In this document: in pieces, positions 9,543 through 20,299 of the stretch
How positions within the stretch are numbered: the stretch's first letter is position 1
Layout: each line of letters opens with the position of its first letter
DNA from: Hysterangium stoloniferum
Taxonomy: Eukaryota > Basidiomycota > Agaricomycetes > Hysterangiales > Hysterangiaceae
NCBI GenBank assembly: GCA_015178975.1
Contig: WHVD01000062.1
Coordinates: 1-64,000 of the forward strand
Direction of reading: 5' to 3'
Length of the DNA: 64,000 bases
Notes under the pieces: model-generated
What the model was told of the DNA's origin: nothing
The model's input: only the letters and a program-made list of their open reading frames with translations
Database searches by the model: none
Position numbers and translations under genes: made by a program

Positions 9543-10847
9543 GTGAAGAGTATCGAAGAAGACTCAATCACGACACGATCATATTACTGCAGGCCATTTC
9601 AGTCAAATGAAAATGTATCAAACAATATATCGAGATTTCTTTTGGCCCTGACTCCGACAAGATATTCAAAGTTTCATTCGATCATGCGTAACGTGTACAA
9701 AATCGAAAACTCCATGACATCGACCCGTTGGATTACTTAAGCAACTTCTGATTCCTCTTCGACCATGGCATTTGATCTCGATGGACTTTATTGAACAATT
9801 ACCGACCTCGAATGGTTACGACTCAATACTCGTAATCGTCGATCAACTTTCGAAACAAGCAATATTCATTCCAACTTATACTACGATCAACGCTCCCGAA
9901 CTCGCTCGACCTTTTGTATTACATGTCTTTTCAAAACATGGAGTCCCCAGTCATGTAACTTCTGATCGAGGATCCGAATTCGTATCACATTTCTTTCGAT
10001 CTCTCGGAACAGCACTCGACATGAAATTACATTTCACTTCCGGATATCATCCTGAAGGCGATGGACAAACCGAACGAGTCAATCAAACCCTCGAACAATA
10101 TTTATGAATATATTCCAATTATCAACAAGACAATTGGGCGGAATTACTTCCTTTAGCTGAATTCGCTTACAACAATGCACCTTCCGAAACAACTGGTGAA
10201 ACACCATTTTTTGCTAATAAAGGTTATCATCCATTGTTAGAAATTCACCTGAAAAAGATGTAGCTTCCGCTCTAGCTTGCGATTATACGACAGATCTCGA
10301 AGCTCTACATAAACATCTCAAATCAAACATCCAGAAAGTGCAAATACGTTATCAAAAATATTCCGACATACATCGAAAAGAGTCTTTCAACTTTCCAATC
10401 CATTCTCAAGTCTTTGTGCAATCCGACTTGATTCAAACAACTCGACCATCAAAAAAATTATCGGAAAAATTATTAGGCCCATTCGAAATCATTGCTCAAC
10501 CAGGATCTCATTCATATACATTAAAACTCCCCAATCATTTCAAAGGAATTCATCCCATCTTTCACGTTTCAATGTTAGAACCATTTTATCCCAATACTTT
10601 CCCAAATCGAAAACAACCTCCTCCTCCTCCAATTTATGTTGAAGAAGAACCTGAATATGAAATTCGAGAAATTTTAGATTCAAAATTCGATAAAAGATAT
10701 AAAGATTCATTACGATATTTAGTTGCTTGGTTAGGTTACGAAGGAACAGACGAAGAAACTTTGTGGTTAGGTTCTCAAGATCTCGAACATGCTTTCGACC
10801 TTATTGAAGAATTTCATCAAAAATATCCAAATCTTCCACAACATTAA
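9543..10847 (+). pseudogene. Element C integrase and chromodomain region (fossil)
   Basis: Integrase core blocks SMDFIEQLPTSNGYDSILVI, VTSDRGSEFVSHFF and YHPEGDGQTERVNQTLEQYL lie at 9772-10,107. A GPFEII-type module and a chromodomain (YEIREILDSKFD, LRYLVAWLGYEGTDEETLW) follow at 10,338-10,847. The same sequence occurs in element B at 13,380-15,838. It has several breaks. Confidence 0.75.
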
Positions 10848-10954
10848 AAATTTCATTCAACTATCTTTCGACACTTATTTCGACATCTATTTGACAAAAT
10901 CAAAAAACATATTAAAACGCAAAAACATCAATTATATCAAAATTTTAAAAGTAA

Positions 10955-11485
10955 CTACAAATCTTCAATTCCTTCCTCTCTCAATTCCTCTATCTTATCA
11001 AACCACACCCTCTTAAATCTTCCACTATTCACACTAATGTCAGTCTCTTCACTAAAATCACCACTTTTGACCAATTTCTTCGACAAAACTGAAAAATCCT
11101 TTCTGAACGCTTTCACCTCACCGATTAAATCTTCCATTGTTTCCTCTAATTTTGACATCCTTTCACCAATTGATTTTATCTCTTTCTCCAAGTCTTTATC
11201 CGACCGATGTTCCGACCTTCTCGACCGTCTAGAAAAATTCAACATTCTTGACATGACCTTGTGACGACTATTTTTCCTTTGCCCAAGCTTTCGAATCTCT
11301 GGACTACCATTTTCATTTTCATCTTCTGATTCTTCGATCACGTTTCGACTTTTCTTTCCATTTCGACGTGGTTTTCCGGTTGGCCTAATTACAGTCCAAT
11401 AACAGGCCCGATGCAATCGATTGCACCGATAGCAATTCGACGACACATTACTTTTCTTGCACACGAAATTCATATTGAAACACAT
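10955..11485 (-). CDS. Antisense ORF in element C: cysteine cluster plus coiled coil
   Basis: A 176-residue minus-strand frame lies between the chromodomain and the 3' LTR, convergent to pol. The N-terminus is cysteine-rich (MCFNMNFVCKK, then CYRCNRLHRACYW), resembling a zinc cluster. It is followed by an acidic Glu/Asp stretch, a basic Arg/Ser region, and about 60 residues with heptad-like leucines (LEKEIKSIGERMSKLEETME) that should form a coiled coil. Minus-strand sequence upstream, toward the LTR, shows short GT...AG intron-like segments, so the transcribed unit may begin near the 3' LTR. An equivalent frame is kept in element B (15,946-16,602). No family is recognised; function is unknown. 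Confidence 0.6.
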   Translation of the reverse strand: MCFNMNFVCKKSNVSSNCYRCNRLHRACYWTVIRPTGKPRRNGKKSRNVIEESEDENENGSPEIRKLGQRKNSRHKVMSRMLNFSRRSRRSEHRSDKDLEKEIKSIGERMSKLEETMEDLIGEVKAFRKDFSVLSKKLVKSGDFSEETDISVNSGRFKRVWFDKIEELREEGIEDL

Positions 11486-11872
11486 TGTGCAACTAGAAAA
11501 AACGAATTAGCAAAATTCGACAAGAATTCGACAAAACCGAAAAATTACGAATTGTCTGATTTTGCCTCAAATTCCCATTGCATCCCAATTCCTTTATGAG
11601 TCGCCTTATTATACGGTTCTTCAGAATCTTCAATCTGTTTTTTGGGAATTTCTTCTAAAAAAATAACTAATTAACTAATTTTGAAGAAATCCCAGAAATC
11701 AACTTACCAATCGCATTAACAACCACATCTCTATCCTCAAAACCCAAAAACTCAGATCCTGATTCGAGTTGATCGACTTCTATATCAGACATTGATTGAA
11801 GAACACGAAAATAGACGATGAAAAAACTTTTCAAACTCTGACCTCATGGGCTCAGTCACAAAGGGAGGATAC

Positions 11873-12302
11873 TGTCACAACCATCACATGTCACATATTG
11901 TCACAAACATTCAAAGGTAATGTTCGACAACTCTTCGACCTATTGAATTCAACTCGACAAAACCGAACATTAATCGACACCATCAAATCTCTTTCGACAT
12001 GTCTCATTTCGACGTCATATTTGATTTCATAATTAGTTCATAACATAGTCATAATGATATGACGAAAAGCATAAAAGGGCTATGAAAGGAGCGAGGGAAG
12101 TCAGTCAAAATATCTGTATATTAGTGATATTAGTAATCTACTTTGTCGTAACTTCTTTGACAAATACTTCCATGAGTTCTTGCGACTGGTAATAGCCTCT
12201 TACTTCATCGACAGGGCAAATATATACTTCATCAAACAAGGCTTTCGAGTTGGGTTGATAGAATATTATTCAACTTTATCGAAGAATAATCGATTCGTGA
12301 CA
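11873..12302 (+). repeat. LTR-3, 3' LTR of element C
   Basis: Same ends as the 5' copy (TGTCACAACC...CGTGACA), preceded by the purine-rich AAAGGGAGGATAC and followed by the duplicated GATTC. It holds AGTCAAAATAT, the exact complement of the proposed self-priming site. Confidence 0.9.
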
Positions 12303-14162
12303 GATTCACAAATTGCTATCGAAGATTTATTCCAAGTTACTCTGAAATCGTTTTACTGTTGACTTGACTTACTCAAAAAAAAGTTCAATGGCATTTCGAT
12401 GAAAAATGTCGACATGCATTAAACTATTTGAAAAAAGAATTTACTACAGCTCTGATTTTAATTCATTGGAATCCAGACTACAAACCCATACTTGAAACTG
12501 ACGCTTCCGATCATGCCATAGCTTCAATATTTTCTATGCAGACTCCTGATAATGAAATTCATCCAGTCACTTATCATTCAAGAACTCTTTCAACCTCCAA
12601 AATCAATTATGATACTTACAATAAAGAATTATTGGCAATATTTGAATCTTTCAAAATTTGGTGACATTATTTCAAAGGAACAAAAGAACCAATTGAAGTT
12701 TTAACAGATCACAAGAATCTCAAATATTTTGCAACAACTTGCATTTTGTCTTGTCGACAAGCTCAATGGGCAGAATATTTATCGACTTTCAATTTGATTA
12801 TTTGATTTCAACCGGGAAAACTAAATTTGAAAACAGATGTTCTTTCAAGAAGAAATGACATTTATCCGAATGAACCTGACTATTTGAAAAAGAATCCGAC
12901 TAATCTTCAACCGGTATTTACAAATGAACAAATCACAGCTTCCTTACGTGCAACATATTATCTTCCAATAGCGAGAAAAGCTACTCTTATTATGGATACA
13001 GATCAACTATTGAAAGATATATTGAAAGCTCAAAAAGAAGATCAATTCACTCTCGACAAATTTTGACAAATTTCTGACAGTACTGAAGAAGATTGGCAAC
13101 GGAACAACCAAGACTTTTTATGTTTACATTCCCAATTCTCAAAATCTCCGACTTTGAATTCTTTATTTAATCAAGACATGATCATATTACTGCAGGTCAT
13201 TTCAGTCAAATGAAAATGTATCGAACAATATATTGAGATTTCTTTTGGCCATGACTCTGACAAGATATTCAAGATTTTATTTGCTCATGTGTAACATGTA
13301 CAAAATTGAAACTCCACGACATCGACCTGTTGGATTACTTAAGCAACTTCTGATCCCTCTTCAACCATGGCATTTGATCTCAATGGATTTTATTGAACAA
13401 TTACCAATCTTGAATGGTTACAACTTAATACTCGTAATTGTCGATTGACTTTCAAAACAAGCAATATTCATTCCAACTCATACTATGATCAATGCCCCTG
13501 AACTCACTCGACTTTTCGTATTACATGTCTTTTCAAAACATGGAGTCCCAAGTCATGTGACTTCCAATTGAGGATCTGAATTTGTGTCACATTTCTTTCA
13601 ATCTCTCGGAACAGCACTCGACATGAAATTACATTTCACTTTGGGATACCATCCTGAAGGCGATGGACAAACTGAACAAGTCAATCAAACTCTCAAACAA
13701 TATTTACGAATATATTCCAATTATCAACAAGACAATTGGGCCGAGTTACTTCCTTTAGCCGAATTCACTTACAACAATGCACCTTCTGAAATAACTGGTG
13801 AAACACCATTTTTTGCTGATAAAGGTTATCATCCATTGTTAGAAATTCACCCTGAAAAAGATCTAGCTTCTGCTCTAGCTCATGATTATATGACAGATCT
13901 CAAAGCTCTACATAAACATCTCAAATCAAATATCCAAAAAGTGCAAATACATTATCAAAAATATTCTGACATACATTGAAAAGAATCATTCGATCTTCCA
14001 ATCCATTCTCAAGTCTTTGTACAATCCGACTTTATTCGAATGACTTGACCATTGAAAAAACTATCAGAAAAATTATTAGGCCCATTCAAAATCATTGCTC
14101 GACCAGGATCTCATTCATACACATTAAAACTTCCCAATCATCTCAAAGGAATTCATCCTGTC
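12303..14162 (+). pseudogene. Element B RNase H and integrase region (fossil)
   Basis: RNase H blocks (LETDASDHAIASIFS, SRTLSTSKINYDTYNKELLA) at about 12,490-12,660 are followed by the LTDHKNL and FQPGKLNLKTDVLSRR blocks and integrase, which includes YHPEGDGQTEQVNQTLKQYL near 13,650. Sequence is close to element C in the shared part. Degenerate, with many breaks. Confidence 0.75.
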
Positions 14163-14803
14163 TGTGAAGAGTCGATAGATTCTGACTGCTCGATGTACGA
14201 GGAATAGTATTTATTCAACTACTATTATTAAGTATTGACCATCCTGTACAATACTGTAGATTACTAGACTGATAGTACTAGTAAAGAGATGCACTACACA
14301 TCACAAGAGCAACTGTACAGTTGCTCGTGACAATAAGGACCGGAGAAAAGAAGAGTTGACCTTTACGGTACAACTTGTAGCTAGAAGTAAGAAAGATAAT
14401 CAGCGAAAGACTGAATATCAGAGGTAGAGATATAGCAGCACGAATCGACTAGAGTGTCGATGAGTGCAAAGACTTGAGAGTGGGACTCAACCTTCGCGGT
14501 TCGAGTCCAAAGATTATTAATACGCAAGAAGTTGCTACCTTTATAAGTAGCTGAGATGTTACCCTTGACACCTCTCGCTATTCGACGTCTGGGTCATTAC
14601 GAGGTGGTGTCTGCTGGGTAAAAAGTGTCTGTCTCTTGGCACCGAGAGTGCCCATAGGTATACACAAGACTTCGAACTAAGAAATACGGGTATGCTCGAA
14701 GGATATAGAGAATTAAAGAAAAGGAATAGAAACTAGATAATAAAGTACTATAATATGTATATTATTCCACTGTCCAATCATGCATATATGCATACCCTTC
14801 ACA
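14163..14803 (-). repeat. Solo LTR-1 in element B, TSD CTGTC
   Basis: TGTGAAGAGTCGATAG...GCATACCCTTCACA is the reverse complement of element A's LTR. CTGTC flanks both sides (14,158-14,162 and 14,804-14,808). A single LTR with a clean duplication is what LTR-LTR recombination leaves. Element B's sequence continues on the far side. Confidence 0.93.
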
Positions 14804-14877
14804 CTGTCTTTCACATTTCAATGTTAGAACCATTTTATCCCAATACTTTCCCAAATCGAAAACAAACTCCTCCTCCA

Positions 14878-15614
14878 TGTTAAGAACTGAAAACTGACTA
14901 GTGTCGGTAGGCCAACAGGGACCAATCGGAAGGACTTGGCTTCAGCTTATATGCTGTGCCCTCGCAAATAACCATTGGGTGTCCTTAGATTTCAGATGGG
15001 TGAAGACTAGTCCTAATGAGTACCTCTTGGTGAATTACTGATTGGGACCGAAGGATAAGTTGAGTGTCGGGCCAAGGGGTTGGGGACTGAGAGTGGGCGA
15101 GCACCTGTGAAGGTGGATAGTGGGATACTTAGTATAAGACTTCTAGAGGTGTAAGAGGGTATAGTATATTCTGATTGCCTAGTAACTGCAACTACAGTGG
15201 GTTCATATACAAGTATTCAGCATCTAGAAAATACTAACTAGGAGAAGAGCAGAAAATGGTATTGACAAATAAGCTTGACTAGGAATGGGAAGGTTACAAT
15301 AAGTTTGGAGGCTGTGAGATAACTGAGAGCAGGATTACGAGAAAAGGAAATAGTCTGAGGGTTACAAGTATATATAGGCATATGTGAAACATAGAGTAGA
15401 ACGGATCATCATAATAAAAAGAGGACGTATCAAAGTATAACCAGATAGTACAAGTATATTTTGATGGGGGCATAAACAGAGTTTGATCACCATGTAAGCA
15501 TTTGTCAGCATCAGGAGACCGACGGTTTCTGATGTGATGACTTGAATGATAACTTGAAATGTCAATAGGTGGCAATAACCTCAGGGACCGTCGGGTTGCG
15601 ACACAGTCGTAACA
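14878..15614 (-). repeat. Solo LTR-4 in element B, TSD CTCCA
   Basis: TGTTAAGAACTG...CAGTCGTAACA, 737 bp, is flanked by CTCCA at 14,873-14,877 and 15,615-15,619. The reverse complement matches the plus-oriented copy at 57,660-58,772, whose TATA-like CGTATATAAG sets the orientation. No internal region of this family is in the window. Confidence 0.92.
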
Positions 15615-15838
15615 CTCCACCAATTTATGTTGAAGAAGAACCCGAATATAAAATTCAAGAAATTTTGGATTCAAAATTCAATAAAAGATATAAAGATTCA
15701 TTACAATATTTAGTTGCTTGGTTAGGTTATGAAGGAACAGACGAAGAAACTTTGTGGTTAGGATCTCAAGACCTCGAACATGCTTTTGACCTTATCAAAG
15801 AATTTCATCAAAAATATCCAAATCTTCCACAACATTAA
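15615..15838 (+). pseudogene. Element B chromodomain fragment (fossil)
   Basis: It reads IYVEEEPEYKIQEILDSKF and YLVAWLGYEGTDEETLWLGS, the chromodomain end of pol, nearly the same as element C's at 10,640-10,847. The two bases of overlap with the target duplication show that it directly continued the piece ending at 14,877 before LTR-4 inserted. Confidence 0.8.
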
Positions 15839-15945
15839 AAATTTCACTCAACTATCTTTTGACACTTATTTCAACATTTATTCGACAAAATCGAAAAACA
15901 TAATCAAAACACCAAAAACATCAATTAAATCAAATTTTCAAATAT

Positions 15946-16602
15946 CTATAACTCCTCAATTCCCTCCTCTCTCAATTCTGCCATCTTATCAAACCATGCC
16001 CCCCTAAATCTCCCACTATTAACACTAATATCAGTTCCTTCACTAAAATCCCTGCATTCAACCAATTTCTTCAACAAAACTGAAAAACCATCTCTGAATG
16101 CTTTGACCTCACTGATTAAATCCTCAATCATTTTCTCCATTTCTGACATTTTTTCCTGCATTGATTTCATTTCCTTTTCCAAGTGGTTATCCGATCGATT
16201 TTCTGACCTTCTCGACCATCTTGAAAATTTCGACAATCTCGACATAGCATTGTGACGGATATTCTTCCTTTGCCCAAGTTTACGAATTCCAGGACTACCA
16301 TTTTCGACCTCATTGTCTGATTCTTCAATTATCTTTTGACTGTTGTTTCGACTCCAACACGGTTTTCTAGCTGGCCTATTTATAGTCCAATAGCAGGCCT
16401 GATGCATTTGATTGCAACAATCACAATTTGACAACACATTTGTTTTCTTGCACACAAAATTCGTATTAAAGCACATCATGCAACTGAAAAACAAATTATC
16501 AAAATTGAAAAAAAGATTCGACAAATCGAAAAACTTACGAATTTTCCAATTTTGCTTCAAATTCCCATTGCATCTCGATTTCTTTGCGATTTGCCTTTTC
16601 AA
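15946..16602 (-). CDS. Antisense ORF in element B, homologue of the element C one
   Basis: This minus-strand frame of 218 residues is convergent to pol. Its C-terminal 176 residues match the element C antisense ORF along their length: the cysteine cluster (SCMMCFNTNFVCKK, CDCCNQMHQACYW), the acidic EESDNEVENGSP stretch, the basic RRSENRSD segment, the coiled coil (LEKEMKSMQEKMSEMEKMIE) and the same C-terminus. The first about 40 residues probably include read-through of a short GTAAGT...CAG intron-like segment. The frame is kept although pol in the same element is badly decayed. Function is unknown. Confidence 0.55.
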   Translation of the reverse strand: MKRQIAKKSRCNGNLKQNWKIRKFFDLSNLFFNFDNLFFSCMMCFNTNFVCKKTNVLSNCDCCNQMHQACYWTINRPARKPCWSRNNSQKIIEESDNEVENGSPGIRKLGQRKNIRHNAMSRLSKFSRWSRRSENRSDNHLEKEMKSMQEKMSEMEKMIEDLISEVKAFRDGFSVLLKKLVECRDFSEGTDISVNSGRFRGAWFDKMAELREEGIEEL

Positions 16603-16625
16603 ACAGCTCTTGACAATCCACTAAG

Positions 16626-17252
16626 TGTGAGAGGTATGGCGAAATACACTCAGGAAATATAGTCGGATGAGCTCTTACTATATCTCCTTTATTATTTCTA
16701 TTTTCTCTCTTTTATTATATCTATAATTAGTTCGACGACCTATGTATGCGGTACATCGACTCTTGTGGGTGCACACGCAGACTTATGTATTCTAGCGCCC
16801 GTAGTTTAGAACTCAGACACTTTTTACACTGCAACCACGACTTACCCAGACACCCATTAGTGTCCTGTAAGTTGTGATTGGTGTATCATCTCGACCGTCA
16901 CAGACGGGCTTTAGCTATCTACTCTATCAGAGTTTTGAACTGTACCAGTCAAAACTCAATCCTCATTGCTACTCGCGTGGACCACATCCACGCTATTCTA
17001 TTATTCGACTCTCTAGTACTCTACTTTACTCTCGAGCAGTCATTCAGAATCGCACTAGACAGTCGATTCTACTTATTCGTTTTAGCTCTCTACCTTATTC
17101 TAGATAGCTACTTCCTTCTACCGTATTGAACTGAGTAGTCAATACGCGTTCGTTCTGTATTAGACTTCAACAGTCAATACATCTTAGTGTCATACCTAAA
17201 CGGTCGATATTCTTCGTATATAAAATGGTTAGAACTTCCACTACTCTTCACA
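16626..17252 (+). repeat. LTR-2 copy
   Basis: TGTGAGAGGTATGGCG...CCACTACTCTTCACA, 627 bp, matches the solo copy at 56,195-56,786 and the LTR of element D. The flanks (CTAAG, CCAAG) differ at one base and the two sides belong to different families, so it is either an old insertion or the product of recombination between elements. Confidence 0.85.
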
Positions 17253-18209
17253 CCAAGGAGGATAACCCAAAACTTTAAAAATTATCTCAGAAGGAGATTA
17301 TGTTCTGATCAATCCCCATTCCCTCAAGCTTGTCAAAGCCAAAGGATCCAGGAGGAAACTTATGTATACAAAGATGAATAGGACCATTCGAAGTCTTGGA
17401 GAAGATCAATCCTCAAGTCTTTCAACTCCACATTCCCTCAGAATACCAACTACATCCAGTGATCAACTGAGACCATCTTAAAAAGTACCACCTCTCCCCT
17501 AAGGAATTCGGATCAAGGGAACTACTCGAGAATCCACGGGAACTTGATCGTAACGATGAGGAGTATGAAGTAGAAGCTATAGTAAGGCACAAAAACCATC
17601 GAAATTGACTCCTCTTCCAAGTTTGATAGAAAGGGTATGGACTGGAAGAGGACACCTGGTTAAATGGCAATGACCTTCATAATGTGCCCGCTCTCCTCAG
17701 AGCTTACAAAACTATTTATCGAATCTAATGATCATTTCACCTGTTCATGACAACAACATTGTTTATTTACTTTAATTCTACTCCTTACTATTCACCCCCC
17801 TCGGCCTTTCACCTCAATAACCGAGCAGAGTTTGAATTTAATATAAAAATGTAGAACCGCTAAAAGAAATTTTTATCCCCCTATCTCTTCCCTCCACATC
17901 AAATTCTCAAACTAGTACACTATGTTGCAGGACCCACAACCCAAACCCAAATTCCCCAACTTCAAAAGAATACCATGACCCCAACCTATTAATACTTCCA
18001 CCACATTGTCTCGTAACGGTCGATTCCCTTTATTCGTTTTAGCTATCTACTCTAACTTAGATAGTTACTTCACTCAGACGTATTGAACTAAATAGTCAAT
18101 ACTTGTTCAGCGTGTATTGGACTTAAACAGTCAATACAACTACGTGTCATACCTAAATGGTCGATATTCTTCATATATAGAATGGTTAGAACTTCCACCA
18201 CTCTTCACA
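17253..18209 (+). mobile_element. D-type gypsy fragment: chromodomain, ORF start, partial LTR-2
   Basis: 17,253-17,730 resembles the integrase C-terminus and chromodomain of element A (compare 4081-4522). The promoter-like box is at 17,821-17,848 and the first codons of the accessory ORF are at 17,931-17,990. 18,018-18,209 is the 3' third of LTR-2, ending CTCTTCACA. It is a decayed, internally shortened copy with many breaks. Its right end abuts transposase sequence. Confidence 0.75.
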
Positions 18210-18685
18210 CATAGTAAACTCTGTTTGCATTATGAGTCATCTTGGTCCCAGAGATAAGGCAGAAGTGGCAGGGATGGAAACCATTATGGCCTTTAAGACA
18301 GAGAAGCTTTGACATTGCAGGAAGATCACCAAACACAGTGATTGAATATGCATGCAGATCAAAGGACTTGTTGGTGAGTGCATCATATGTTTGGACACCA
18401 TGAGCAAGTAGCAGGCATTCTTCAATGAAAGGAATGAAGAACGAGTCAAGGGATTTGGGGGAGTGGGGACCAGGGATTACTCCTAAGGGGATAAGGTTTT
18501 CTGTGCACATTTGGATGGTGGGAGGTAGATTGTAGTTAATAAGGATAATTGGCCATGCAGAGTTACTTTTATTCTTCCCCTTGGCCGGTCGAATTGCGAA
18601 TATCTATGGATATATGTTAAGGGTTGTAATTACAGCAAATACATGTGATAAATATACCTGAAAGCCATCTGTTGAGACACCAAGT
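18210..18685 (-). pseudogene. Tnp2 (CACTA/EnSpm) transposase, second piece
   Basis: On the minus strand it reads LGVSTDGFQ, a 54-nt GT-AG intron (18,604-18,657), then IFAIRPAKGKNKSNSAWPII, VIPGPHSPKSLDSFFIPF and LKGHNGFHPCHFCLIS. These are hallmark blocks of basidiomycete Tnp2 transposases, which cut and paste CACTA-type DNA transposons. The gene's first piece is at 27,083-28,113. The two were separated by insertion F at a point that reads DIAL|GVSTDG. The lower-coordinate end is cut by the LTR-2 fragment, so the C-terminal part is missing. Confidence 0.82.
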
Positions 18686-18855
18686 TGTCAGGGCAATATA
18701 TATAATATATATTTTTGCCATTTATTTTTGATTTTAGTTTATTTTAATTATAGCTACATGTAGCAGTGCAGGCACGGTGTGAGAACGATTATGTAATCGT
18801 GCTGCCATTGCAAAGTCATCGCCACTGTCGCCATCATTGCACGGCCGTATCCGCC

Positions 18856-19175
18856 TGTTAGAAAGTAAAACCTAAATGTAACTCAGTCACGTTTATCGTA
18901 TAACGGACTAGTATTTTATGTACCTAAATGTAACTAATAAACATTTATTAGTTACATCGAGTATAGATCCATAACAACCTTTACTTACCTCAGTCACGTT
19001 TATCGTATAATGGACTGAGGTAGTACTACTGTAATTCCAGATTATATACTTGACCACGTACATTGCTAGGCACCACTAATAACGTGTTGTGGATACCAGG
19101 TGCCTGTGTCCGATGTTACATGGTCTTGGGATCGGTCAACTTGGGCCGCATGTATTTCGATGGTGTTATCCAACA
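18856..19175 (-). repeat. 3' LTR of copia element G
   Basis: 320 bp, TGTTAGAAAG to ATCCAACA as written on the plus strand. It is nearly identical to the copy at 23,754-24,073. Confidence 0.95.
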
Positions 19176-19270
19176 CTCCTCCTCACCATTGAAACTCCTC
19201 ACCATTATAACTCCTCCTCGCATGGTGCTTCCTGCATCAAAGACCAAAAAACTGCGATTCTTCGCAGGTT

Positions 19271-20299
19271 TCATCGAAGACCTAGAAAACTGCGAATCTT
19301 GACAAATTTAGATGGTTCGAGTGGTTTGGTAAAAATATCGGCAAGATTATTAGAAGTATTGACATAATGTAGGAAAAAATCTTGTGAAAGGACGCGTTCC
19401 CGCAGGAAGTGGAATTTAATATCGATGTGTTTGACGCGGGAATGTAGGAGAGGATCTTCGGAAAGGTTAATAGCCGCATTGTTATCACAAAAGATGGTGG
19501 TGGAGGTAGAGCAAGGGAATGAGATCCCGGATAGTAATGATCGAAGCCAAGTGCCCTCTTTGACAGTTTCGAAGGCAGTGACATATTCAGCCTCACAGGA
19601 GGAGGCAGCAACGGTTTTTTGTTTCTTCGTGCTCCATGATATGACGCCAGATCCTAAAGTGAAGGTATATCCGCTAATGCTGCGACAGGTATCGAGGCAG
19701 TTGGCCCAGTCAGAATCAGTATAGCCGGTAAGCATGATATCATTAGAACCACCAAGGCATAGTTTAAGGTTTCGTGTTCCTTTTAAATAGCGAACAACGC
19801 GGATGGCAGCATTCCAGTGTGATGTGGAGTAGCTGTCGAGGAATTGCGAGAGTTGTTGAACAGCAAAAGATATGTCGGGCCACGTGGAGATTGCTAAATA
19901 AAGGAGACATCCAATGAGAGATCGATAAGGTATTTTGAGTAGGTTAGTGATTTCAATAGTCGATAGTGAGGTTCGGTCAAATTTACGAAGTTTGAGGCTG
20001 TGATCCATAGGTGTAGAAACAGTAGTAGAATCTGCCTGACCAAATTGACGTACGATTTTATCGATAAGTGCAGTTTGGGATAGGTGGACGGACTTCGTGG
20101 GTCGATCCCAGTCCACCGCGATGCCAACAACAAAACAGACGGAGCCAAGGTCTGAAATAGTCCATACACAACGCATTTCGTCCTTAAAGGCACTGTTTTC
20201 AGTGGCAGTGCTCGCTATCGAGAGAAAATCATCGACATGTACCGCAGCGATGATGATACCATTGGGAGTTCGTCGTATAGGCCCCGGACTATCATCCAC
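19271..20299 (-). CDS. Copia G pol part: RT end and RNase H (fossil)
   Basis: It has the copia RT catalytic motif AAVHVDDFLSIAS, then LTGYTDSDWANCLDTCRSIS and SSCEAEYVTAFETVKEGTWL of RNase H, and ends near the purine tract. The homologous step in copia elements removes the RNA template and makes the second DNA strand. Confidence 0.85.
   Translation of the reverse strand: MDDSPGPIRRTPNGIIIAAVHVDDFLSIASTATENSAFKDEMRCVWTISDLGSVCFVVGIAVDWDRPTKSVHLSQTALIDKIVRQFGQADSTTVSTPMDHSLKLRKFDRTSLSTIEITNLLKIPYRSLIGCLLYLAISTWPDISFAVQQLSQFLDSYSTSHWNAAIRVVRYLKGTRNLKLCLGGSNDIMLTGYTDSDWANCLDTCRSISGYTFTLGSGVISWSTKKQKTVAASSCEAEYVTAFETVKEGTWLRSLLSGISFPCSTSTTIFCDNNAAINLSEDPLLHSRVKHIDIKFHFLRERVLSQDFFLHYVNTSNNLADIFTKPLEPSKFVKIRSFLGLR

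Larger units (their letters stand above)
7810..12302 (+). mobile_element. Element C: Ty3/gypsy chromovirus nested in B, TSD GATTC
   Basis: Two direct LTR-3 repeats (7810-8243 and 11,873-12,302) enclose gag, part of pol and an antisense ORF. GATTC stands on both sides (7805-7809 and 12,303-12,307), a perfect 5-bp target duplication, and element B's reading resumes across the insertion. The LTRs differ at roughly 20 of about 430 positions by eye, mostly transitions at CpG, so the insertion is moderately old. Not all pol domains are present and there are several breaks, so C would depend on other copies. Parts are listed separately. Confidence 0.92.
7589..16625 (+). mobile_element. Element B: degenerate Ty3/gypsy chromovirus, multiply interrupted
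   Basis: B survives as pieces at 7589-7809 (end of the RT palm/thumb, near [11 protein letters not shown]), 12,303-14,162 (RNase H, integrase), 14,809-14,877 and 15,615-16,625 (chromodomain and antisense ORF). It is interrupted by A on the left, element C, a solo LTR-1 and a solo LTR-4. It is the same family as C, with closely similar sequence from integrase to the 3' end. It is old, with many breaks, and its own LTRs are not visible here. Its differences from C are dominated by C-to-T and G-to-A changes. It ends abruptly at an LTR-2 copy. Confidence 0.85.

Noticed and set aside
14500-14520. tRNA-like word (CGGTTCGAGTCC) inside LTR-1
   Set aside because: A T-loop-like word only; no acceptor or anticodon stem can be formed around it, and it is part of the LTR in every copy.
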